Shown: positions 1 through 5,715 of the stretch, piece after piece
Numbering within the stretch: the first letter of the stretch is position 1
Layout of the letters: every line of letters starts with the position of its first letter
From: Nitrospiria bacterium
GTDB lineage: Bacteria; Nitrospirota; CAKKRA01; 9FT-COMBO-42-15
Direction: 5' to 3'
DNA length: 9,993 bases
NCBI GenBank assembly: GCA_919902475.1
Contig: CAKKRA010000225.1
Span: forward strand, 1 to 9,993
Program-made: the position numbers and the translations under genes
Notes under the pieces: generated by a model
Database searches by the model: none
What the model was told of the DNA's origin: nothing
What the model saw: only the letters and a program-made list of their open reading frames with translations

Positions 1-309
1 TATTGTTTTTTCAGACCCGCCTGAACCATCTCCCTTCGGGTCCCCGCCCTGTATTACAAAATTAGGCTCTACCCTGTGGAATTTAAGATTATTATAGAAG
101 CCTTTATTTGCAAGGTCTATAAAGTTCTTTGCTGTGATTGGCGCGTCATTCTCAAAGAGCTTAAACTTAATTGTCCCCTTATTTGTTTCAATCACTGCAA
201 TCCTTTCTTTCTTTTGCGTCTGCATCTTCTTTTTCTCCTCTCCATTGGCATTGTGCAGTGTAAAGACTACTGCAAGAAGGCTGATGACTACTACTATTAT
301 TCTTTTCAT
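1..309 (-). CDS. Cyclophilin-type peptidyl-prolyl cis-trans isomerase, exported (C-terminus beyond window)
   Basis: This is the first 103 codons of a gene that runs off the left edge. The product begins with two basic residues and a hydrophobic stretch (about residues 4-19) ending in Ala-Asn-Gly, a plausible signal peptide. A Lys-rich linker follows, and the cyclophilin fold starts near residue 36 (IAVIETNKGTIKFKLF). Diagnostic motifs are FHRV at 77-80, with the catalytic Arg at 79, and VIQGGDP at 85-91, followed by a Gly-rich GDGSGG loop. Cyclophilins isomerise X-Pro bonds; the leader places this one in the periplasm or envelope. The ATG has an AGAAAGGAG-type ribosome site at 320-328, 10 nt upstream. 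It is divergent from htrA, another envelope protein-quality factor. The family is certain, the exported location likely. Confidence 0.93.
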   Translation of the reverse strand, partial: MKRIIVVVISLLAVVFTLHNANGEEKKKMQTQKKERIAVIETNKGTIKFKLFENDAPITAKNFIDLANKGFYNNLKFHRVEPNFVIQGGDPKGDGSGGSEKTI

Positions 310-339
310 TTAGATACTGCTCCTTTCTGTATTTTTATA

Positions 340-362
340 GTATGGGCATGCCATGCCCATAC
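340..362. repeat. Perfect palindrome, 11-bp arms, in the cyclophilin leader
   Basis: GTATGGGCATG (340-350) and CATGCCCATAC (352-362) are exact reverse complements around a single C. The palindrome lies about 20-45 nt downstream of the predicted start of transcription and just upstream of the ribosome site. It could be an operator, an RNA hairpin in the leader, or a copy of a small dispersed palindromic repeat. No T-tract follows on either strand, so it is not a typical intrinsic terminator. Confidence 0.75.
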
Positions 363-389
363 AGGCTGGCATAACGCCTACAATAAGAG

Positions 390-419
390 ATTATATTGTT
401 ATATATACTGAAATGTCAA
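390..419 (-). promoter_or_regulatory. Consensus sigma70-type promoter for the cyclophilin gene
   Basis: On the minus strand a perfect TTGACA (-35, 419-414) is followed by an 18-nt spacer and a perfect TATAAT (-10, 395-390). Transcription would begin near 383, giving a leader of about 75 nt that includes the palindrome at 340-362. Confidence 0.72.
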
Positions 420-428
420 ATAAAAATA

Positions 429-458
429 TTTACTTTATTGATAACATTATAATATAAT
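429..458 (+). promoter_or_regulatory. Possible promoter for htrA
   Basis: TTTACT (429-434), an 18-nt spacer and TATAAT (453-458) lie about 50 nt before the htrA start. The -10 is perfect, but the surroundings are so AT-rich that several TATAAT-like words overlap (448-458, 469-474), so the exact hexamers are uncertain. Confidence 0.35.
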
Positions 459-508
459 ACGATAAGTTTATAATATAAATTTTTTCAGGTTTTTGGAGGT
501 CTGGTTTC

Positions 509-2002
509 ATGCATAAGTATCATAGGACACATTGGCTTTTATATTCTATATTGCTTATTTTTGTTGGTTTGATGATTGGTCTAATCCTTTCTGCGCACTA
601 TGGATTGATTCCGTTTGGCCAGGCAAGGGACAGCCAGCCTGTTCCCCCAAAGGCAACGGAACAGCTTGCACAGACAGGCCAGGCATTTGTTGAGATAGCA
701 AAGGCAGTGACGCCAGCAGTTGTTAATATATCCACTTTAATTAAGACCCCAAGCCAGCAGGCCTCTCCATTTTTTGACGACCCTTTTTTCAGAAGGTTTT
801 TTGGGGATGAGTTCTTAAGGGAAAGTGAACCGAAAAAAAGGCCGAGCCTTGCCTCAGGTGTTATAGTATCATCAGACGGATACATAGTCACAAATAATCA
901 TGTTGTTGACAATGCAGAGCAAATCAAGGTGTTTTTGTCTGATAAAAGGGAGTTTAAGGCAAAGCTGATTGGCGCTGACCCAAAAACAGAGATTGCTGTT
1001 ATTAAGATTGAGGAAAATAATCTTCCAACAATTGTTTGGGGCGATTCTGACAAGCTTCAGGTAGGGGAGTTTGCTATAGCTGTTGGCAATCCCTTTGGCC
1101 TTAATCAGACAGTTACAATGGGCATAATAAGCGCTGTTGGAAGGGCTAATGTTGGCATAGCAGATTATGAGGATTTTATCCAGACAGATGCTGCTATAAA
1201 TCCGGGCAATTCAGGAGGGGCATTGGTAAACATAAGGGGGGAGCTTATCGGCATTAATACAGCAATCTTCAGCCAGAGCGGCGGTTATCAGGGGATAGGT
1301 TTTGCCGTGCCCTCTAATATGGTAAAGAGCGTAATGGACAGCCTTATTAAGTCCGGAAAGGTAACCAGAGGTTGGCTCGGTGTTTCTGTGCAGCAGCTTA
1401 ATTCAGAGCTTGCCAATCAATTTGGTTTAAAGGAGGCAAGAGGCGCCCTTGTAAGTGATGTTGTAAAGGCCAGCCCTGCAGAAAAAGGCGGAATACATCG
1501 CGGCGATGTAATTATCAGCGTTAATGGCAAGAATATTGAAAATGCAGCGCATTTAAGGAATACCATTGCCCAGACGCCAATTGGGACAAAGGTCAAGATT
1601 AAGGTGGTTAGGGATAAGACTGAAAAGGAATTAGATGTTATAATCGGGGAACTTCCAAAGGATACTGCCAAATTGGGCAGGGGTATGGAAAAGGAAGAAT
1701 TTGATGCGTATAAAAATGTTTTTGCAAACATTAAGGTTGAAAATGTAACACCTGATATTGCAAGACAGCTTGAACTTCCTTCTAATGCAAAGGGTGTTGT
1801 AGTTGCTTATATTGAGCCCGGGAGCCCGGCAGCAGAAGCAGGCATGCGAAGAGGCGATGTGATTCAGGAGATTAATAAGAAAAGGATAAGCAATACTGCT
1901 GATTACAGGAATATTGTTTCAAAGATAAAAAAAGAAGATACAGTATTATTATTAGTAAACAGGCGCGGTAATACATTGTATTTAACAATAACACCGGACT
2001 AA
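509..2002 (+). CDS. HtrA/DegP/DegQ-family periplasmic serine protease with two PDZ domains
   Basis: The 497-residue product is a typical full-length HtrA. Such proteins degrade or refold damaged envelope proteins. A hydrophobic segment at about 9-29 serves as signal anchor or signal peptide. The trypsin-like domain spans about 60-275: His131 sits in NNHVV and the nucleophile Ser235 in PGNSGGAL. Phe-rich residues 87-98 (FFDDPFFRRFF) correspond to the LA-loop region. PDZ1 covers about 288-380 (RGWLGV) and PDZ2 about 405-495 (GSPAAEAGMRRGDVI). At the usual catalytic-Asp position (DPKTD in most relatives) the sequence reads DPKTE, so Glu161 replaces Asp. The ATG follows GGAGGT (495-500) by 8 nt. 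Whether the physiological role is DegP-like or DegQ-like cannot be told from sequence. Confidence 0.96.
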   Translation: MHKYHRTHWLLYSILLIFVGLMIGLILSAHYGLIPFGQARDSQPVPPKATEQLAQTGQAFVEIAKAVTPAVVNISTLIKTPSQQASPFFDDPFFRRFFGDEFLRESEPKKRPSLASGVIVSSDGYIVTNNHVVDNAEQIKVFLSDKREFKAKLIGADPKTEIAVIKIEENNLPTIVWGDSDKLQVGEFAIAVGNPFGLNQTVTMGIISAVGRANVGIADYEDFIQTDAAINPGNSGGALVNIRGELIGINTAIFSQSGGYQGIGFAVPSNMVKSVMDSLIKSGKVTRGWLGVSVQQLNSELANQFGLKEARGALVSDVVKASPAEKGGIHRGDVIISVNGKNIENAAHLRNTIAQTPIGTKVKIKVVRDKTEKELDVIIGELPKDTAKLGRGMEKEEFDAYKNVFANIKVENVTPDIARQLELPSNAKGVVVAYIEPGSPAAEAGMRRGDVIQEINKKRISNTADYRNIVSKIKKEDTVLLLVNRRGNTLYLTITPD

Positions 2003-2006
2003 TAAT

Positions 2007-2131
2007 TACGGCTTTGTAAAAAGTCCATCTGCTGCGTTGTCGCTTCGGCCTCGCATCCTCACATACTAAGATGTATGCTGCGGTGCGAGTCCTCGCTCCG
2101 CCTTGCATCTGGAGCTTTTTACTTTGCCGTA
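2007..2131. repeat. 125-bp imperfect inverted-repeat element (MITE/REP-like) after htrA
   Basis: The ends are inverted copies: TACGGCTTTGTAAAAAG (2007-2023) reads against TACGGCAAAGTAAAAAG on the other strand from 2131, differing only in the central three bases, and TCCA continues the match. Inside, CTCGCA (2050-2055) pairs with TGCGAG (2084-2089), and CATAC (2062-2066) pairs with GTATG (2073-2077). The whole unit could form one long interrupted cruciform. It is more GC-rich than its flanks and starts 4 bp after the htrA stop. It encodes nothing and could act as a transcription barrier. From memory it resembles dispersed intergenic repeats common in delta-proteobacterial genomes; copy number could not be checked. 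Confidence 0.7.
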
Positions 2132-2173
2132 TAAATAACAAATTGATAATTTTAATAAAAGGGAGAAGGACTT

Positions 2174-3208
2174 ATGGGAATAAATATTATACGAGGAATT
2201 TTTGTTCTGCTTTGCATCTTGATAGGTTCTGTTACATATTCAAAGTATGAAGGCATTGCAGGTTTTTCTGTGATCGGCGCTGTTATCGGCATTATAGTCA
2301 GCGCTATTGGCATCATTATTGAGCTTGCCTTAAAGAGGGCGTCTGTCAGGTATATCAGCGGCGCTGTTATAGGCGGTGTAATTGGATTAATCACGGCATA
2401 CCTGATTTCAGCGCCGTTTAACTCAATCTTTCATGACAGCCAAGGCATAATTATTTTAGTAAAATCCTTTCTCTTAGGCATTATGACCTATCTTGGCATA
2501 GTTATTGGAATCAAGGTTGGCAGCGAGGTTAAGTTTGCAAACTTAAAGGGCATAGTCAGCGGCCCTGCTACATACAGCACAGCAAATAAAATCCTTGATA
2601 CCAGCGTAATAATTGACGGCAGGATTGCGGATTTGTGCGAGACAGGGTTTATGGAAGGTGTATTTGTTATTCCAAGGTTTATCCTCGTTGAACTTCAGCA
2701 TATTGCAGACTCCTCTGATTCATTAAAACGTGCAAGGGGAAGGAGGGGGCTTGATATACTTCACAGGATGCAGAAGATAGCAAATATAGAAGTTAATATT
2801 GTTGATGAAGATTTTCCGAATATAAAAGAGGTAGATTCAAAGTTAGTTGCCCTTGCAAAGGATACGAAGGCAAAGGTCATAACAAATGACCTGAACCTTA
2901 ATAAGATTGCTGAACTGCAGGGTGTTACAGTGCTGAACATAAATGAGCTTTGCAATGCCCTAAGGCCGATTGTCCTTCCAGGCGAGACCATGAAGGTCTT
3001 TATACTCAAGGAAGGAAAAGAGCCGGGTCAGGGGGTTGCATATCTTGATGACGGGACAATGATAGTTGTTGATGAGGCAAGGAGATTAATCGGCAGGAAT
3101 GTTGAGGTGATTGTTACAAGCGTTCTGCAGACAACTGCCGGCAGGATGATATTTACAAGATTAAGAGAGGAGAGCGACAGGGAAGAAATGCATTATGCAA
3201 AAGGATAA
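2174..3208 (+). CDS. YacL-like membrane protein with PIN and TRAM domains
   Basis: The 344-residue protein matches the YacL architecture. Four hydrophobic segments (about 4-22, 31-50, 62-82, 91-113) are followed by a PIN-type nuclease domain (about 138-258) and a C-terminal TRAM-like beta domain (about 266-330). The PIN acidic residues are visible: Asp142 in LDTSVIIDGR, Asp148, Glu173 in LVELQ, Asp221 and Asp239 in ITNDLN. PIN domains are usually metal-dependent RNases and TRAM domains bind RNA, so a membrane-tethered RNA-processing role is the family inference; no substrate is known to me. A purine-rich GGGAGAAGGA (2161-2170) precedes the ATG. The stop lies 6 nt before ispD, as in an operon. 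The family call is firm, the function open. Confidence 0.92.
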   Translation: MGINIIRGIFVLLCILIGSVTYSKYEGIAGFSVIGAVIGIIVSAIGIIIELALKRASVRYISGAVIGGVIGLITAYLISAPFNSIFHDSQGIIILVKSFLLGIMTYLGIVIGIKVGSEVKFANLKGIVSGPATYSTANKILDTSVIIDGRIADLCETGFMEGVFVIPRFILVELQHIADSSDSLKRARGRRGLDILHRMQKIANIEVNIVDEDFPNIKEVDSKLVALAKDTKAKVITNDLNLNKIAELQGVTVLNINELCNALRPIVLPGETMKVFILKEGKEPGQGVAYLDDGTMIVVDEARRLIGRNVEVIVTSVLQTTAGRMIFTRLREESDREEMHYAKG

Positions 3209-3214
3209 TAGATT

Positions 3215-3928
3215 ATGGCCGGTAAAAAGAATGATAAAGCATCTGTCCTGATTCCTGCTGCAGGCATGGGAAAAAGGATGGCTAAGGATAGACAAAAGCA
3301 GTTTCTTATGCTTGGCGATATGCCTGTGCTTGCGCATACATTAAAGGTATTTGAAGGGATAGATGGGGTTAATGAAATAATAATTATTGTGCCGAGAGGC
3401 GAAGAGGAGTTTTGCCTTACCAACATAGTTGAAAGATATAAAATACACAAGGTGACAAAGGTTATAGCAGGAGGAAAGGAGAGGCAGGATTCTGTATATA
3501 ATGGCCTGAAACTGCTTTCTGATGAAACAGCCTTTGTTATTGTACATGACGGGGTAAGGCCCTTTATAAGCAGGGAAGTTATAAAGCAGTCTATTGAGCT
3601 TGCTAAAAGGTTTGACGGTGTTGTTGCAGGCGTTCCGGCAAAGGATACAATAAAAAGGGTTTCAGATGATATGCTTGTTGAGGCAACAATGAACAGAGCG
3701 CATTTATGGCTTATCCAGACACCGCAGACATTCAGATATAAGATTATAAATGAGGCGTATAACAAGGCATATATAAATGACTACTATGGAACTGACGACG
3801 CCTCATTAGTGGAGCGTCTCGGCTATAAGGTAAAGGTTATTATGGACAGCTACGAGAATATAAAAATTACCACGCCAGAGGATATGCTATTTGCAGAGAT
3901 GATTTATAAGAGCAGGGGAAAAGGATGA
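3215..3928 (+). CDS. ispD: 2-C-methyl-D-erythritol 4-phosphate cytidylyltransferase
   Basis: IspD joins CTP and MEP to give CDP-ME, the third step of the MEP isoprenoid pathway. At 237 residues it has the usual length. The nucleotide-binding P-loop-like PAAGMGKRM is at 14-22 with Lys28 downstream. AGGKERQDSV (85-94), VHDGVRP (110-116) with Asp112, PAKDTIK (141-147), QTPQ (168-171), TDDAS (193-197) and IKIT (216-219) are all present, so the active site looks intact. An AAAAGGA site (3199-3205) overlaps the end of the yacL-like gene and gives 9-nt spacing to the ATG. It overlaps ispF by 4 bp (ATGA), implying translational coupling of two enzymes in one pathway. Confidence 0.97.
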   Translation: MAGKKNDKASVLIPAAGMGKRMAKDRQKQFLMLGDMPVLAHTLKVFEGIDGVNEIIIIVPRGEEEFCLTNIVERYKIHKVTKVIAGGKERQDSVYNGLKLLSDETAFVIVHDGVRPFISREVIKQSIELAKRFDGVVAGVPAKDTIKRVSDDMLVEATMNRAHLWLIQTPQTFRYKIINEAYNKAYINDYYGTDDASLVERLGYKVKVIMDSYENIKITTPEDMLFAEMIYKSRGKG

Positions 3929-4410
3929 TAAGGGCAGGCATTGGCTATGATGTCCATTCATTTAGTAAAGATAGAAGGCTTATAATAGGCGGCGTAGAGA
4001 TACCATTCGGCATGGGTCTTTCAGGTCATTCAGATGCTGATGTCCTTCTTCATGCAATATGCGATGCGCTGCTTGGCGCAGCAGGAGAAGGGGATATTGG
4101 CAGACACTTTCCGAATACTGACCCTGCATATAAAGATATATCAAGCCTTGAACTTTTAAAGAGATGTGTTAAGACTATTGATGAGAAGGGATATAGCATA
4201 GTAAATATAGATTCTGTTATAATTGCTGAGGCGCCTAAGTTTTCGCCCTATGTTGATAAGATGATTGATAAGATCTCAGATGCTGCAAAAATCTCAAAAG
4301 GCGCTATAAATATAAAGGCAACAACTAATGAGAAAATGGGGTTTATTGGAAAGGGAGAGGGGATAGCAGCGTATTCAGTCTGTATCTTGCAGAAGATAAC
4401 AGCTTTGTAA
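3925..4410 (+). CDS. ispF: 2-C-methyl-D-erythritol 2,4-cyclodiphosphate synthase
   Basis: IspF cyclises CDP-ME 2-phosphate to MEcPP with release of CMP in the MEP pathway. The 161-residue length is normal. Zinc ligands Asp9 and His11 (GYDVHSF) and His43 are present, as are GHSDADV (34-40), DIGRHFPNTD (57-66) and the C-terminal TTNEKMGFIGKGEGI block (133-147). The start ATG overlaps the ispD stop. The kinase ispE is not in the window. The last codons and stop lie in a 13-base word, GCTTTGTAAAAAG (4402-4414), which also occurs at the left end of the 125-bp repeat at 2011-2023. The natural C-terminus may therefore have been reshaped by a repeat remnant. Confidence 0.97.
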   Translation: MIRAGIGYDVHSFSKDRRLIIGGVEIPFGMGLSGHSDADVLLHAICDALLGAAGEGDIGRHFPNTDPAYKDISSLELLKRCVKTIDEKGYSIVNIDSVIIAEAPKFSPYVDKMIDKISDAAKISKGAINIKATTNEKMGFIGKGEGIAAYSVCILQKITAL

Positions 4411-4447
4411 AAAGGTTACCAATTAGTTCATAAGTAAGACAACTTTT

Positions 4448-4524
4448 TGTCATGCCCGAGGGTTTTTGTCGGGCATCCATTCTTTAAAATAGTGGATTCC
4501 TGCCAGAAACACGCAGGAATGACA
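4448..4524. repeat. 77-bp composite palindromic element between ispF and cysE
   Basis: The element is bounded by TGTCAT (4448-4453) and ATGACA (4519-4524), which are inverted. Inside are three stems: ATGCCCGA/TCGGGCAT (4452-4459 with 4469-4476), ATCCA/TGGAT (4475-4479 with 4493-4497) and ATTCCTGC/GCAGGAAT (4496-4503 with 4513-4520). The ATTCCTGC...GCAGGAATGACA pattern is typical of short dispersed intergenic repeats in many bacteria. It is noncoding and separates ispF from cysE, where its hairpins may affect readthrough. Confidence 0.68.
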
Positions 4525-4562
4525 TAATTAAATTTATTTGTGAGACAATGCGATAGGATAAT

Positions 4563-5204
4563 ATGATTGAGAGATTAAAGGAAGATATAAAAGCGGTCTT
4601 TGAAAGGGACCCTGCTGCCACAAGCTATCTTGAGGTTATATTAACCTATGCAGGATTGCATGCACTTCTCTGCCACAGGGTTTCGCACTGGCTATGGATG
4701 AGGAAGATGCCATTTATTCCTCGTTTTCTCTCGCAGCTTTGCAGATTTTTTACTGGCATTGAGATACACCCGGGTGCGACAATCGGCAGGGGATTTTTTA
4801 TAGACCATGGCATGGGAGTTGTAATCGGCGAGACATCGGAGATTGGCGACAATGTAACGCTTTTTCAGGGGGTAACGCTCGGAGGCACAGGGAAGGAGCG
4901 CGGAAAGAGGCATCCTACAATCGGTAATAATGTTGTAATTGGCACAGGAGCAAAGATACTCGGCGCCATCAGGATTGGAGACCATGTTAGGATAGGAGCA
5001 AATTCTGTTGTATTACAAGATGTTCCTCCTTATTCAACTGTTGTCGGCATACCTGGTCGGGTTGTAAGGATAAAGGATAAAAAATTTGATAATCTTCTTA
5101 TGGATCACATCCATATGCCAGACCCGATTGCAAGGCGGTTTGAACAGATGGAAAAAGAGATTGAGGAGCTGGGAAAGATACTAAAGAATAAAGGCAGAAA
5201 ATAG
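4563..5204 (+). CDS. cysE: Serine O-acetyltransferase, short Bacillus-type
   Basis: CysE acetylates L-serine with acetyl-CoA to O-acetylserine, the substrate for cysteine synthase. The 213-residue protein has the short helical N-terminal region of the Bacillus form. The left-handed beta-helix starts near residue 66 (GIEIHPGATIGRG), with hexapeptide repeats running to about 170. His82 in IDHGMG is the catalytic base; Glu67 sits where E. coli has the dyad Asp, as is usual in this subgroup. GGTGKERGKRHP (107-118) is the substrate and CoA loop, and VVGIPGRVV (160-168) closes the helix. A Lys/Glu-rich tail follows. The ribosome site is weak (AGGA 4555-4558, 4 nt from ATG), but the N-terminus aligns with the family. 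It is probably last in the yacL-ispD-ispF-cysE run. Confidence 0.95.
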   Translation: MIERLKEDIKAVFERDPAATSYLEVILTYAGLHALLCHRVSHWLWMRKMPFIPRFLSQLCRFFTGIEIHPGATIGRGFFIDHGMGVVIGETSEIGDNVTLFQGVTLGGTGKERGKRHPTIGNNVVIGTGAKILGAIRIGDHVRIGANSVVLQDVPPYSTVVGIPGRVVRIKDKKFDNLLMDHIHMPDPIARRFEQMEKEIEELGKILKNKGRK

Positions 5205-5213
5205 TTAAATTTT

Positions 5214-5227
5214 ATTGAAATTTCAAT
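5214..5227. repeat. 14-bp perfect AT-rich palindrome after cysE
   Basis: ATTGAAATTTCAAT is its own reverse complement. It lies 10 bp after the cysE stop and about 30 bp before the csp -35 hexamer. It could be a regulator site or a weak transcript-end hairpin, but in AT-rich sequence it may be chance. Confidence 0.35.
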
Positions 5228-5254
5228 GTGTTATCTTCTTTAATAATAAAATAC

Positions 5255-5283
5255 TTGACAAGTGATTATAGTTATGTTATTTT
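5255..5283 (+). promoter_or_regulatory. Promoter for the cold-shock gene and its leader
   Basis: A perfect TTGACA (5255-5260), a 17-nt spacer and TATTTT (5278-5283, 4 of 6 consensus bases) predict a start of transcription near 5290. This gives a csp leader of about 130 nt, similar to the long leaders of cspA-type mRNAs. A later TTGACT (5287-5292) has only 9 nt to the nearest GATAAT and was not preferred. Confidence 0.5.
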
Positions 5284-5349
5284 TTGTTGACTTTTTAAAG
5301 AGATAATATGCAACTTGTATGTAGAAAAAATATATTTGTTGTGGGTTGA

Positions 5350-5388
5350 CCGCTGGAAGGACAGATAAGTGTCTCCAGCGGTTTTTTT
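5350..5388 (+). terminator. Intrinsic terminator or attenuator hairpin inside the csp leader
   Basis: CCGCTGGA (5350-5357) pairs with TCCAGCGG (5374-5381). Above it GACA (5360-5363) pairs with TGTC (5370-5373), with a two-base AG bulge and a GATAAG loop. Seven T residues follow (5382-5388). This is a textbook Rho-independent terminator on the plus strand, ending 34 nt before the csp start codon. It could end a small RNA of about 100 nt, end cysE readthrough, or attenuate csp. Confidence 0.8.
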
Positions 5389-5422
5389 GTTTAACGTAGT
5401 TGCTTTAAAAAGGAGGAATGCA

Positions 5423-5629
5423 GTGAAAAGCACAGGAAAGGTAAAGTGGTTCAATGACAAGAAGGGGTTTGGTTTTATTCAAAGGGAAAATGGCGAGGAT
5501 GTATTTGTGCATTATTCAGCAGTTCAGTCAGAGGGGTATAAATCTCTTAAAGAGGGTCAGGCAGTTGAATTTGACATAGTTCAGGGGCCAAAGGGGCCTC
5601 AGGCATCAAATGTAACTGCAACAGCATAA
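5423..5629 (+). CDS. Cold-shock domain protein (CspA family), GTG start
   Basis: The 68-residue product is a single cold-shock domain, which binds single-stranded RNA and DNA and melts RNA structure. It opens with KSTGKVKWFNDKKGFGFI. RNP1 (KGFGFI) is at 14-19 and RNP2 (VFVHY) at 27-31; the GPQASNV ending is typical. The GTG at 5423 was chosen because AGGAGG (5411-5416) gives 6-nt spacing and the product then begins exactly where relatives do. The same frame stays open back to an ATG at 5369, but that codon lies in the terminator hairpin and would add 18 unrelated residues. An out-of-frame ATG at 5418 sits one base from the ribosome site. The gene is probably monocistronic, between the leader terminator and the one at 5667-5698. 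Confidence 0.95.
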   Translation: MKSTGKVKWFNDKKGFGFIQRENGEDVFVHYSAVQSEGYKSLKEGQAVEFDIVQGPKGPQASNVTATA

Positions 5630-5666
5630 TAAAAGATATTTTAAAAAAAGTTAAGTTGATATTTAT

Positions 5667-5698
5667 AAAGGCACGTGAGAAGATAACGTGCCTTTTTT
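5667..5698 (+). terminator. Intrinsic terminator after csp, possibly bidirectional
   Basis: GGCACGT (5670-5676) and ACGTGCC (5686-5692) form a 7-bp stem with a 9-nt loop, followed by six T residues (5693-5698). Three A residues before the stem give only a short T-run on the other strand. It could nevertheless also serve the convergent minus-strand gene ending at 5716. Confidence 0.85.
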
Positions 5699-5715
5699 AT
5701 TTATTTTGTTCTCAG

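Noticed and set aside
76..411. Open frame of 111 codons on the plus strand
   Set aside because: It is antisense to the well-supported cyclophilin gene, Cys- and aromatic-rich with no recognisable motif, and has no ribosome site.
598..891. Minus-strand open frames inside htrA, yacL-like, ispD, cysE and MEDS-GGDEF genes
   Set aside because: All lie antisense to genes with clear protein motifs and show no family features or ribosome sites of their own.
4411..4562. Possible T-box or cysteine-responsive riboswitch before cysE
   Set aside because: No T-box signature, specifier stem or terminator/antiterminator pair was found. The structure is explained by the 77-bp repeat.
5284..5350. Possible c-di-GMP (GEMM) riboswitch in the csp leader
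   Set aside because: The conserved GEMM core and tetraloop-receptor elements are absent, and the leader is too AT-rich and unstructured before the terminator.
5369..5422. N-terminal extension of the cold-shock protein from ATG 5369
   Set aside because: The extra 18 residues are read from the terminator arm and T-run. AGGAGG at 5411-5416 and family alignment both point to GTG 5423.
5418..5426. Two-codon reading frame ATG CAG TGA overlapping the csp GTG
   Set aside because: The ATG is one base from the ribosome site, too close for initiation. The overlap is probably chance, though it looks like a minimal coupling element.
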